Assembly: GCF_900090045.1 (NCBI RefSeq)
Contig: NC_041781.1
Coordinates: 1,906,001 to 1,970,000 of the forward strand
Length of the DNA stretch: 64,000 nucleotides
Origin: Plasmodium malariae
Lineage: Eukaryota > Apicomplexa > Aconoidasida > Haemosporida > Plasmodiidae
Direction of reading: 5' to 3'
Numbering within the stretch: the first letter of the stretch is position 1; each line of letters opens with the position of its first letter. The notes under the pieces are model-generated. The model ran no database searches. It was given only the letters and a program-made list of their open reading frames with translations, and was not told where the DNA came from. A program made the position numbers and the translations under genes. Shown piece by piece: positions 50,139-63,400 of this stretch.

Positions 50139-52623
50139 ATTATATGTTTCTTTTGGTAAAGTTATTAATAAGTAATATATGAAATGCTTTTTGCTATATA
50201 TTTAATAAATATAACTACAATTATATATATTACATAAATATATATACTTATGTGTAATTTTTTGATAAGCAACAGTAAAAATATTTTTATTTTTTTGGTG
50301 AATATAAACATTTTAATGTTTTTCAATTTGTATTATTATGTATTGTTTCATATTAACTAAATATTATATCTTCACATCTATATATTTATATTTTAATAAA
50401 TTTTAGAGAAAAATATATTTATATCTGTTAAAATGAATATGTAATGCTTTATCCATATAATTTTATTGATATGTTATAATTAATATTGTATATAAGCATT
50501 GTTGTATTATGTTTTTTAATTTGTTTATATTTATTATTATCACCTTTTTAGGTTTTTAATAAAATGCATTATTTGTTTTAAATTAGAAATCGTTGCGTCT
50601 TTTTTTGTCCTTAATGAAAAGAATGATATGTATATAGTTGCACTGGTATATATACTTATATTTATTACTTGAAAATAAGAATAATATTTATTCTATGAAT
50701 AAATTTTTATAACATAAAATATATTATATTTATAGTAAAATTTCTTATAATAATAATTAAGTTCTTCTTCACGGTTTAGGAGTAAAATATGAATATATAA
50801 TAAAATAATAAACTTATTAAGTAACATCTATTTATAACTATTTACAGTATTTGAATTTTTAAATATTCACAATTAAATGAATTGTTAAAACAATTTAAAA
50901 TTTTATTGAAGTATTAGTGTCCTTAATTAAATTTTGCAAAATTACATAAATGTATAATTTATTAAATATTTATGAATTAATATGCTATATGCTATTTTTA
51001 TGTACTATATCAAAGAACACCTGAAATGATAAATTTAATTTAATTAGTTATTAAGGAATGAGTAGAATTATCTTTTTTTTTTGTTTTTCCATAATTGTAT
51101 AATTAGAATAAAATATTATATATCTATAATAATTTTCGTTAATAATAATGAAAATAAATATATACATTTCTACACACATATAATTATTTATAAATGAATA
51201 ATCATACATTCCTGTTCTTTTTATGCTTATCTGTGAATATATTAATTGACGTATTTATATTATTTTTAAAATGAATATATATACATAGTTCATATCTATA
51301 ATTAATAAATAGTTAATATTTATAGCCATTATTTTTTAAACGAAATAAAAGGGGAAAAAAAGTATTTTTTTTTATTGACAAGTCATAAATTAAAATTTAA
51401 AGTTTATAGTAAGGATTCATTTCATTTTATAAAATATTATAGTATCCATTAGTGTAAAGTTAATTTTTATTATTTTTATATGTAGGAGGATTATTAATTT
51501 TGAGAGGGACTATTAATTATCAATAAATGAATGAATACCTAGTTCTGTTATGATAATTAATAATTTCCGATTTAATTCCATATTATATAAATTATTCAAA
51601 TATATAATATAAAATTAAATGATAACTAAAATAGATATGTTTTTATATTTTTGACAGAATTAAGCAGATTTGTTAAGGAATACAGCTTATTTTGGTATTA
51701 ATATATTTTATACATTTACGACTTTTTATTCTTTTATTTTTAAGCTTTTAATTAATTTTATTTTAAAAGGGTAATTCTTTTATTCTAATTATTTTCAATT
51801 TCTTATTTAAATTATTAAAAAGAATAAGTTTAACATAAAAACCTTTTATAATTTTCTGCAGTTACTAGATGCAGAAAAAAGTAAGGAATAAAAATATTAC
51901 AATACATATATTTTCTTTTTTCTCTGAATATAGAAAAATAAAAAATTTATTTTTTATTATAAACGCTGTTTGCATAAAAGTTATAAATTTATATATTAAT
52001 TTGAGAAATATTTATTTATAAATCAATAAAAAATATACACATGTTTTCTCTATAAAATTTAAGAAAAAAAAATTAATATATCAATGACTGCACCAATTTT
52101 TTTTATATAATATTTTATCAATTATGTTCTCTTATTTCCTAGCTATATTAATTATTATGTTGTAAATATTTTTACTTAATATTATATATTTCTGAAATTT
52201 TTTTAGAATTATCATAATAAGTAAAAACACTCTTTTTACTAAATTTCCTTTTACATGTTCTTTTTCTTTCTTTTTTTTTTTTGGAAATGTACTGGTAAAA
52301 AAAATTTATCATTCATCTTTTGGAAAATTAAAATACATAGATATTTTGGTTATCTATTAATAAAATTAGTTCTAAAGAAATTTATTTAAAATAACGCTTC
52401 ACTTTTTATAAAATTATTTTATTGAAACATTTACTGCAATAATTTTTGAAAAATATTTGTTTTTATATCTTTATTTGTATTTTATTTATGATATTAAATA
52501 CTTTTTGATAAAACAAGAAATGCAATAGTTGTACATTTTTATCTCAACGTTATGAATATACAGTAAAATATTTATATGATTGAAGATATTATATTATTAA
52601 ATAGTTACAGAATAGACTGAAAA
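50139..52623. other. Intergenic region, duplicate B2
   Basis: No gene seen. A post-stop box (ATATGTTTCTTTTGGTAAAG) is present at the left edge. From about 50.7 to 52.1 kb it is the partner of about 3.4-4.9 kb. Near 52.05 kb it passes into DNA resembling the upstream flank of the broken gene at 30492. Confidence 0.5.
50700..52100. repeat. Segmental duplicate B2 (pairs with about 3.4-4.9 kb)
   Basis: Non-coding partner of B1, in the same orientation. It follows a fam-l gene here but a fam-m-like gene in B1, so the flank and the gene upstream of it have different histories. Edges estimated by eye. Confidence 0.65.
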
Positions 52624-53470
52624 ATGAAATCATTTATTTTATCTAAAACTCTTATGCTTATTGTCTTTTTTTGGATATATACTTATTTCAAGGGTGTGTT
52701 GTGATGATAACTTACCATAATATTTACTTTGTATATTTTTTTTTCGCTTCACGTTAATTATATATATATAATAAGAATAACAATTTCTCAATAAGTAAAT
52801 AAATATATCACATGATAAATAGTTAAAACATATTCTTTTCTTTGTAGTTTTAAATTGATGAATCTATAGGTAATAAAAACATTACACTTAGTACATTAGA
52901 ATAAGGAACTCATGGATTATTAACATAAACTGAAAAGGAAAAAAAAATATTACATTAAAATATATATTATCTAAAAATGACAATGATTATTCAGAAAGTG
53001 ACGAAAATAATAATAAATCGGTATATGATGAAAAAGTTAAATATATGTATAAACTTAATTTAAGAGCTGTAACCAATCAAGTATTTCAGAAATATACATC
53101 TCTTATATGTAATACTTTTTTCACTGTTGACATCTTCTTTGAACAGATTATATATAGAGTTTTGATTTCTACATATGGATACTAGAAATGTAAAGATTTT
53201 ATAAAGAAATGAAATTTAACATATTCAGTATATATTAATTTGGCATTAATATATGCTATACCATTAATATTATTTAATATTCCGCATAGATTAATTACTT
53301 TAGTAAATAATTATGAACTAAATATAACTGGTGATAATTTAAATTATCCTTCTATTACTTTATATGTTGTTATTTATCAATATGGATGTATTTATATATT
53401 ATTTCTTCCTTTTTTAATTTTTTACAAAGTTTATTAGTATACTGTTAAAATAATTCAAATATAATAAAGA
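52624..53470 (+). pseudogene. Broken exported-protein gene of the second family, third copy
   Basis: Exon 1 (52624 to about 52698) reads MKSFILSKTLMLIVFFW and on to about 25 codons, close to the 30492 copy. The expected donor position has TT instead of GT. Exon 2 starts near 52848 after TTTGTAG and is heavily decayed: a stop occurs at once, with several stops and frame changes before 53200. Part of a membrane segment and a variable stretch survive open at 53240-53437, ending in a stop inside the last membrane segment. Of the three copies this is the most degraded. The right end is approximate, based on the position of the basic tail in the relatives. Confidence 0.62.
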
Positions 53471-56400
53471 GGAAAAAATTGAAATAAATTATAATTATAA
53501 TTGTAAATATTGCACTTCTTTCAGAACAAATATTTTTCTTTATATAATAAAGATATGCTTTATTATTAATGGGATTATGTTCCTATAAAAGAAATACTTT
53601 GTTTTATAGTTATAAATTTTTTTATGAAACCTTGAAAATATAGATATAAGTACTTATACGCAACGGTATATTAATATATGTTTAATATATATATAATATA
53701 TATTTTTTTATTTTTTGCTTACTATTATAATTGATTGTTCTAAAATAATTTTTTACCATGATTTGACATTTATATGTATATATATGTTGCTTTATAAAAA
53801 TATGATACTGGTATTACTCAATATTCAGTGAAAATGTGAGATTAATATTAAAATATTAAGTATGTTTATATTTCATATAAATACGTATTATAATAAATAA
53901 GTACTAATTAGATTTAATATATAATATTACTATTATTAATGACTTAGATAATGAGACAAATTGTATTTTTAACTGTCATGCTTATTAGTTGTTTTATATT
54001 TACTTTGTCATTGTCATTATTTTGTATAATTTTTTTAAAACATTATACTATTTATTAGTTTTAATTTATGTATAAATCATGTCACTCTTTATGTTATAAA
54101 AATAAATAGATGTATTTTCTTTTATTCACATGTAATTTTTTTTAAAAGGTAAATTTAAGAATAAATCTTTGAAAAAAATTACCATATCAAATATATATAT
54201 AAAAATCTATTTTATCTGAATATATGTTTAAAAAAATATTAGATTTTTTGCATAACTTATAAGTTATCAATATAAATATATTTTACTTTTCTCTTATGAA
54301 TAAATTGTTGATAGAACTTTACCAATTTTATAATTCATGAATGTTTATAAATAAATGGAGGACATAAAACACACATATCGTTATTTTTTTGACTTATGAA
54401 GTTTTTACGTATAAATATGTCTTTTAATCTTTAATTAGTTCCATATATTAAAAAAGATTCATAATAAATGATTGTAAGCTTTTTTGTTCTTGCCATCATT
54501 AGGAGAATATTCTTTTTGAAAGAATATTAATCTGACATTAGACTGTATCAGAGAACTGTTACTAATTTTGTTCTGTCTTAAACAATAAGTACTTCATAAA
54601 AGTGAATAATGTAATTAGGGTAAAATTATATTAAGGAATAAAAGATACGTGTATAAATTTTAAGTTAAATAATTTTTTATCTTAATATCAATATATATGG
54701 GAATTTATACATTTGTGGTACTATGCATTTTTGTTCTATATATATGTTTACTGCAGAAAATATGCTTTCATAAATATGTGCAAAAATATAAAGATTTTAC
54801 TTGACGATTGGAAATTTTATTGGATATATTTAATCCCTATTTTAATAATATAATGTTAAGTAAAAGAAAATCCATTCTATACCTAAACATTAGTTAATAT
54901 TAATCTAATTACGCTTTTATTAATGCTATAATCTCCAATATATTTTAACTAAAATATTATGCTATATTTTTAGGGAAAGGCTTAATTATATAAAGGTAAT
55001 ATATATGCCCTTTAGTGAAATTTATATAAGAGCTTTTTATATAATATAACTTTAATTTTTTTTTAAAATACAATTATATAAATTCAAAGTAAGAATAAAA
55101 ATGAACTGTAATATTTTTTTGTTGTTATCCGATACTCACATTTAACAATATATTTCTTAAAATGTAAAATAGCTTATGTATTTCCGTTTTTTTGTGCGAA
55201 GGCTTAGTTGTATCTAGAAAATTGGGGATAAAATCTGGATAAATATAAATAAAAAAGTTCACTCTGCTTAAAAATATGTTAATGTTCCTTGATACTTTTT
55301 TTTTTTTTTGTTAGAATTATATGTTATAAAATTTTACATGACTATTTTGTTTTATGTAAGCAGTATGCATATGCTTATAGAAAAGATTTATTTTAGGATT
55401 CAGAATACATGCAAAATATTTTTATATATTTTAGAATAATTTTAATTTTTAGTAATAATTTGTGTAGGATATTAATTATAGTGTAACGTAAGATATATAT
55501 AATATAAATTAAAATATACATACTATTATGATAATGGTAGTGAAGTTATTTTATATTTATTTTAACTTTATAATTATTATTTAAATATATATCGTGAAAT
55601 ATATTGATAACAAAATCATATGAATTATTATTCATGATAAAGTTAAACAAACATACTAATTAATAATGATTATCATAATATTAACACATTTTATACGCCT
55701 ATTAAACAGTTTATCTGTTTTCTAAATATATAAGTTTTATAAGAAAAAAAGTAATTTTTAAGTTTGAAAACATATCATTTACGAAAAATAAAGTAAATTT
55801 AACTGTAGGAAAAATAATAATTCTAAAAGATTATTAAACAAAAATAAAAAATAAGTTATTATTTTACTTTTAAACATATATATATTCATAAATTAGGTGA
55901 TGTATAATAAATTTGATTTTTGAAATATAATATAGATCACAAAAGATGTCATATGTTGTAATTAGTAAAACATGGGAATTTTAATAATATATATATTTTT
56001 TTAATTTTTTACCACTCTTTTTTCATTTTGTCAGTAAATGATATTTTTTTATCTATTATAACTATATTTTTAGGAAAATAATATTTATTAAATTAAAATA
56101 AATAGTAGGAAAATTTAAAAATAGTAATTATTCTAGAAATATTTAGAACAACGGCATATATCTATATTTTACACATTGTATATTGTAAATAAATTCAATA
56201 TTTCCTAATAATTAAAAAAAAAAATTTTAATTACTCTAATATTTAATTAAATTATAGTTGTAGATATATATGAATAAAATGAAATTGTGTAATTTTACCC
56301 AAAACTAATTTTCTTTAAATAATATTATAAAATTTTGTAGAGTCCATTTTTAGGTATTTTTTTTTTTTTTTTTTTTTAATTATATATTAGAATGTGCTAT

Positions 56401-56525
56401 AAGTGTTAATTTTTTTAGAAAGAATATTAAAAAAAATAAAAAAGTTATTTTTTTATTGCTGGTAATATATAGCTTAGTGTTAATTTTTTTTATATTGTAT
56501 ATATTACAATATTAGAGACTATAAA
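53471..56525. other. Intergenic region
   Basis: No gene seen. The left part belongs to duplicate C2 and the part from about 55.31 kb to duplicate A2. A perfect hairpin lies at 54506-54528. A TATCTATATTTTACAC element near 56157-56171 lies about 369 bases before the next start. Confidence 0.45.
54506..54528. repeat. Perfect 10-base-pair hairpin
   Basis: Arms AATATTCTTT and AAAGAATATT are exact reverse complements around a TTG loop. It is followed by a stretch of higher GC (about 54531-54560). No gene adjacent; function unknown, and chance is possible at this base composition. Confidence 0.4.
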
Positions 56526-57492
56526 ATGGAAAAAAGTATTAAGGTTATCATTTTTGCAAAACTTTTTATGCTTATCCTTTCAAATTCTATATATAATTTT
56601 TACAATAAAATGATATGATAAAACTTATCGAGGGTATTTGTGTTATTCATAATTTTATGGATTATTTTAATTAATTTATTTTTTTATAATGGAACTATTT
56701 ATCTGTTTATATAAGAAATTTTTACATTTTTTTTTTTTAGGGAAATTTTAACAAATTCTGGATAATTATTTTTTTGATAAAAAATTAGATTTACAAATTT
56801 ATTGATTATTAGGCATTTATATAAAGGATATTTATCCATATGTTGGAGATTTAGAATTAATGATACCATATAATAAAAAAAAAAAGAAAAAACCATTATT
56901 TACAATTGACAATGAAGAATGTGTTAAAGAAAAAAACGAAAAACTATATAGAAGTTCATTAATTAAGGAAAAATTGATTAGGCAACATATGAAAAATAAA
57001 TGTACAATGTTTCATAAATCATAAGAACATTATGAAAAAAGAGTAATGAATGGACTTAGTGATAAAGCTTTTTTTAAAAAAACGTTGTTAATTAAAGATA
57101 AAAATTATAAAAAATTAAAGAGTAAAAAATATGGATTACGAATTTTTTTACTTTTACTATTGTTCGTGCTGGCATTAGTAATACCTACATTAGATTCGAT
57201 AATAAAGAGTACTGTATCGTTTGATGGTATGTTAGATGAATTATGGAAGTTAACAAATATTTCATCAACTACTACACTGGAAGGGACACCTCCTACATAA
57301 GGATCGTCTGTTCAAGGTTTACCTTTTTCATTAAGTAATCTATCTACAGCAATAAAAGTATCTAGTATTCTAATGTATTTTGTTCCTATATTTATAATGG
57401 GTATTCTATTTATACAAAGAATTTTGTATTAGTATAAAAATATCATAAAGCGTAAAAAAATTAAGTTTTTTGAATCGTTCAATGAATGGTAA
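56526..57492 (+). pseudogene. Broken fam-l gene, partner of the intact gene at 6898
   Basis: Exon 1 (56526-56612) starts MEKSIKV and is open for 29 codons. The donor is AT, not GT (ATATGA against GTATGA in the partner). Exon 2 begins at 56741 after TTTTTTTTAG. It needs a one-base frame adjustment near 56762, then follows the partner closely. Stops occur at the export-motif arginine position (TGA where a CGA codon is usual), at 57022 (TAA), at 57298 (TAA, in the variable loop) and near the end of the second membrane segment (TAG). The frame closes at 57492, two codons beyond the partner's stop because TAG became TGG. Clear homology in the central FKK/KLKSKKYGLR part and both membrane segments. 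Confidence 0.85.
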
Positions 57493-59444
57493 GGAATATA
57501 ATTATTTTCGTAACGAAGCCTTTAATGTTATATACGACCTGTAATATCTTTAATGAAATATATAATATGAAAATAATTGCTTAGATTACATATATGAACA
57601 TATATATATGTATTCATATTTGTACGTAAATGTAAAATAAATATGTTACTACTGTTTTTGTTAATTTGAACATTTAAAAGTTTTCTAATTTGTAATTTTA
57701 TGTATTCCTTGAAATGTATTAATTATTATGGCTAAATATATATATTTATATATTCATTTAAATTTCAATGAAAAAAATATTTTTGTACATTAAAATTGAT
57801 AAGTAACAGAATAATTAATATTATTTTATTGAATTCATTTGTTGATTTATAATTTAACTATAAATATTGCCGCTTTACATTTTTTATTATTTTATAGTAT
57901 GAAATTATTATTTTTTAAGGTAATTAAGAAAACGAATAACTACTTTAAAATTAACAGTTAACGTGCCATTTTTAGTAAATAATGAAAGGATGTTACTATA
58001 TTTATTGTATTGATGTATATTTTTTTTTTCTTAATTTATTCTGTAGAAAAATAATATTTTTTTAAAAGAAAAATAAAATAAAATAAAATAAAAAGAAATT
58101 TTATTTAAGGTTTTTACAGTAATTTTTTGCGAATATAATAATTTTGTATATGTTATTAACTCGATTAAATCATATATATAGCAGAAATAAATGAATAGTT
58201 AATTTTCGCTGCTATAAATATTATTAAGTAAAAGGACGTCTATATATTTGTATGCATTGTTTAATGTGTATCTGTAAATTTATATTTTCTGACAGATCAA
58301 GTTTGCAAAAGATGTAACAAAAACTAATATATTAGCTCTAAAATTGTCCGTACAAAAATTAATAATATATTTGGGTAAATCATGTTGTTGCATTTGAATA
58401 ATTCTAATTTACATATAATAACCTGTATATTAATTTCATATGTAAATTTATATTATTTGAATTTTTTTAAATTATAATAAATATACGAAATATTCATATG
58501 TAAAATTTACTATGCTCTTTTTTTTATTTTTCTAATATATTAATATTTCTTCAAATATATATATGTACATAAAAAATAAAAGCATGAAGTGATTAATTTA
58601 AAAATTTTCAATTTAGAAGTAATGGTACAAATTAAATGTAATAAGAATTAAATTTTTTAAAAATATAACCCAAAAATAAAAAATGGTCTTTGTTTACTTT
58701 AAAAATATATATTTTTTGTTCATATATTGAATAGTATGTTAAAAGTTGAAATTTCAATATATATTATAAATCATAACATAAAGTAACTGTTAAAGTGACA
58801 ACTAAAAAAATGTGTTATAATTCACAAAACAAAAAAATTGTATAAGTTATTGACTATGTTTTTAATTATAATAATTATTGTTTAGTTATAATAATTAATA
58901 TTTTGTAAAATAAATAATAACTTTTTTCAAAGTTAAATATCTTAGAAATTAGAATTATAATAGGAAAACATCGTTAAATTTAGAAATTAGTATCGTAATA
59001 TATAAAATATTGAAATATGTCTATACTATATATATCTTATGCTGTAAATTAAATGAGTATTTAGAAATAGTAGTATATCATATATTTTGTTTTTTGCTTT
59101 AAAAAATTTATATAATAAAAGCTTGTAATTGCTGGACTATTTTAAATAATTAACTTGTACATTTTGAATAATTATAAATGAATGAAAACTATAGTTCTTT
59201 ATTAAAACCCATTTTTTTATTCTTAATGTAAATATTAAAAATTTATTATATATTTTTAAAGGTATTGTAATTTGGTCCGAACTGGAAAATACATATTAGC
59301 GGTATATATATTATTACCTTTCTATAAACAAATAATAAACAAAAATTGAAAAAATAGATGTGATACGATTAGTCATTGAACATATAAAACGTTATTAAGA
59401 ATATAATACTTTATAAATATAATACAATTGTAGAAACCTGTATG
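57493..59444. other. Intergenic region
   Basis: No gene seen. Diverged copy of 7876-9862. A TCTATACTATATA element at 59020-59032 lies 425 bases before the next exon 1. It includes an (AAAAT)n-type run near 58070-58093. Confidence 0.5.
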
Positions 59445-60407
59445 ATGGAACAAAATAATATGTTGTTCTTATTTATTAAAATTTCAACGTTTATACTTTT
59501 AACTTGGGTATGTCACTTTTACAGTGATATGATATGATAATATTTTTTTAATAACATTTGTATAATTTATAGAATAATTTTTTATTTTTATTGATGGATT
59601 TTTTTAGGACGAAAATAATTTTTCATTCAAATAAGAAATATTTATATTTTTCTTTTTTTTTTAGAGATCTTTAAATAAACATTTGGACTAAAAATACTGT
59701 TTACTTAAAAAATTAAATAGTGGAAATAATCGATTATTAGCGAAATATAAATATGATAACGATTCATATATTGCAAATTTTAAAGAAGAAATACCAAGTA
59801 AAGACGTGAAAGAAAAAAAACATATATCTTATAATAGAAAACGAATGAATGAAAAACAAGAACAATCATGTAGAACTTCATCACATATCAAGAAGTACGA
59901 TAAAAATGTTGAGAAAAATAAATGTGCTATAACTAAAACGAAAAAATATTTCGATTTTGAAAAAAAAATATTTCAAGAACTTGAGTATAAGATTACCTTA
60001 AAAGCATCAAGACGTATGAAGATAAGGAATATAAAAGATTAGCACGTAAAAAGTGCACAACACGAATTGCTTTATTTGTATTATTAATTTTGGTATCGAT
60101 GATACCTGTATTAGATCTTTCATTAGAAAAAATAGCAGATGGTGGATTTTTGCATTTTTTAGGCTAGTTATACTCAAATGAACCTCCAGGAAGTAAAGCT
60201 CTTATTAGGATAATGGGGATTTTTGGTGAACTGTTCAATTCTAGTGATGGCGGGAGCTTAAGAGTAATATCCAAATCACATATTTTATTTTATTGCATAC
60301 CTTTCCTTATATATGTTGTCGTATTTATATTAGGTACGGTTTATTACTATAAAAAAGTCATAAAATATGAAAATATTATGTTCAGGAAAAGATTAAATAA
60401 GAATTAA
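59445..60407 (+). pseudogene. Broken fam-l gene, partner of the intact gene at 9863
   Basis: Exon 1 (59445-59531) is an intact 29-codon hydrophobic segment starting MEQNNM (an adjacent upstream ATG at 59442 is also in frame). The donor is AT, not GT. Exon 2 starts at 59665 after TTTTTTTTAG and has TAA at 59689. It is then open with NRLLAKYK at the export-motif place and the CAITKTKKYFDFEKKIFQELE block, and loses one A near 59988, shifting frame. The first membrane segment is intact in the new frame. A TAG at 60165 replaces a Leu codon of the loop, and the remainder with the second membrane segment is open to 60407. Three coding breaks plus the lost donor make it non-functional as a full-length product. 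Confidence 0.86.
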
Positions 60408-63400
60408 AATGGGTTTTTCCGTAAAGATGAATATAAAATATATAGTCATATCTTTAGTGTTATACTTAACAACCATAGCAAATAATATATATTTTTTATA
60501 TATACGCATGAATATATCTGTATTTTTATGGGAAACCAGTAAAAAAGTATGTTCATAGCTCTTTTGTTAATTTGAATCTTTTACTGTTTGAATAATGTTC
60601 AATTTGTATTTTGAGGAATGATATCAGCATAGCTAAATATTTTGTTTCCATATATACATCTTCGTTTCAAAGAAGATTTCGTGAAAAAAAAGTATATGTA
60701 CATTAAAAATAATATATAATGGAATAATTCATTTATTTTTATTGGAGTGTGTTAGTTTTTATATGAATTAAGATTTTATGATTTCTGATTTTTATCTGGA
60801 TATAGTCTGAAATGATAACTTGTTTAGGTGACTAGGAAAATGTATTATTATTATTATATTAAAAAATGTATATTTTTTTTCTTTTAGTTATTGTATATTT
60901 ATAATTTTCAAAATATCGTTAAGTATGTAAGTTTTTTTCTGCAGAAAAAGAATATTATTATTTATTTTATAATATATTCTGTGTGCAAACTATTTCATGC
61001 AAGGTAATGTTTGTAAAAAAATTTTTAACAGACTTAATTTTTTATATAGGATAAATGTTTAATTACAAATACATAATGAAATAATGTACTTTTTAATTAT
61101 TGATTCTGTATAACTGTTTGCAAACTTGGGAGTTCTAAGTCATTATAATTAAGTAAAGTTTTTAAAACAAATGTTATAATATTTTTGTACTCAATTACAG
61201 TGATTATTAAATGTTTCAGAAATTACCTGAATACATATTATACATAAAATTGATATTAGAGTAATCTATATATTTTATTTATTTTTTATGTCATTAAAAA
61301 ATTATATTATTGAACATAGAAGAAGAAAATATTGATGCATAATTTGTTAGATTACTTTCTAAATTTCATGTATTTAAGATTAAATAATGGAAAATTTATA
61401 TATAATTTCTTAATATTATCTGTGTTATTATTTTTGTATTTTACTAATATTTATATTAAACATAATGAAATAACTTCATCTTATATATAAAATTAGGGGT
61501 ATATTATATTATAGGGTATTTTAGGTTATTTAAGCAAATTAATTTCAAAATAATAAAATATATTTTTTCACTTATAATTTATATTTTTAATATATTATAT
61601 TTTTTATTTATATTCAAAATAGCGGGAAAAAGCAAGAATATACATAACGAATGTACATACATTATGACTGATATATATAAGTTTGTTTTAAGGATCAATG
61701 CCAAAAATTAAGATGAATAAATGTTAAGCATTAGTAGGAAAATAGTTATATATTACGAAAAAACTATATATAATTATATGAATTTTAAATTAAATATATA
61801 AAAATTATATGAAGTACAATTATAGAATTACAAAAAAATATATACATTAACATTCAAGTTATAATAAATTGCTTATTAGAATATAATATAATTCTCATAT
61901 TTTATAATAGAAGTACAAATTTAATAAAAATAAAACAAAATATTCACCTTATGAACTGTAAGTTCGTAATCCTAGAATGTATATATGAATATGAAAAATA
62001 ATTTTAATAATAAATATTTTTAAATAGATACTACTTTATATATAAAGAAAATTTTATATCAAATTAAAAGTATATAAATTAATGAATAGCTTCATATATT
62101 ATATACATTTTTACTAAATTATTAACAAAATTTTTAATGGTATATTTCAATATTATCAATTTAAACATAATTATAAATTAAATAGTATTTTTTTTTTTTA
62201 AATTACATATAATTAAATATATGCACGAATATTTTGAATTCTTAAAAAAAATATATATGTATTATATATATTTGATGATAATTGAACAGAATATCTCTGT
62301 CATATTTTAATGACGCATCGTGATGTATATACATAGTTAAATTAGAATTTAAATATACATTAATTATATATTTATCTCCTTTTTATTTTTACTTAAACAA
62401 AATTATCATATTAATAATATAGGATGTAACTAATAGTAGAAATATTTGCATTGTCATAATATATACATGAAAATAACTATACACATTTTTGAAATATTTT
62501 TAATTTCAATATAAAACATATGAAATTTAAAAAGTATATATTTTTAAAATATATTTTATTTTTTTCAATTTAATTGTAAAAATTCAATATTTTATTTTTG
62601 AAGATAAATTAACATCGTTTATAACAAATTTATTAAGTTAAAAAAAAAGAAAAAAAAAGTATCTGAGAAAAATTTTAAAAACACATGCTTGTAAAATATA
62701 ATTTGTAAATATTACATTTTATAAATTAGCTTAATCCTAACTAAAATGCATAGTCACTATAATTTTATTATTTATAGCATTTTTAGGTATCCATTAAATA
62801 TATGCAATTAACTAAAGATATGAATAATATTATATTATATATATAACAGTACTTTATATAAGACAATATTGTGCATCTTGTTAATTATATTTTTTATGAA
62901 AATATTTTATAAATACAATATAAGTGAGAAATCATTGTGAACACAAATAAATTATTTGAATGTAATACTTAATATATTAATTAACGATATTTAGTAATAT
63001 TTCAAATTTTCTTATTCCTAAAAAAGAAAGAAATTCCCCTTTTATACTTATTATACTTTTTCATATATTATATTTAGAGAAATATAACAGAAAATACTGT
63101 AATATTCATAATTTTTTAAATTTTAAGTGAAAAATATAGTTTTCAACATTTACAAATTTTCTTAAGTGCATATAATATTACTATATTTACCGAAATGTAT
63201 TTTATTTTTTAATTACTATTAAAATTGATAATAGTTTTAAGGTGAAGTAAATTTTTTTTATTTCATTTTGGTTTTTATGGAATAGAATGAATTTTATTCA
63301 TTCCCTTCATTTTGAGAACATTAAAGTTATTACCATCCTAAAATTATATAATTAATTCTAGACAAATTTTTTTATTTTTTTCTTTTGAAACTATTTTTTG

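Larger units (their letters stand above)
52100..54950. repeat. Segmental duplicate C2, extra segment relative to the left-hand region
   Basis: Carries a broken second-family gene and its 3' flank. It sits between B2 and A2; the left-hand region has B1 followed by A1 with less than 1 kb between them. Homologous by landmarks to about 33.1-35.6 kb and, for the gene and upstream flank, to about 29.2-32 kb. It could be an insertion here or a deletion on the left. Confidence 0.55.
55310..61480. repeat. Segmental duplicate A2 (pairs with about 5.66-11.86 kb), both genes broken
   Basis: Collinear, same-orientation copy of A1 including intergenic DNA, introns and 3' flanks. Both genes carry stops, a one-base frameshift and a GT-to-AT donor change, while both A1 genes are open. 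By eye divergence is substantial in the intergenic DNA and lower in exons, so the duplication is not recent. Confidence 0.85.
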
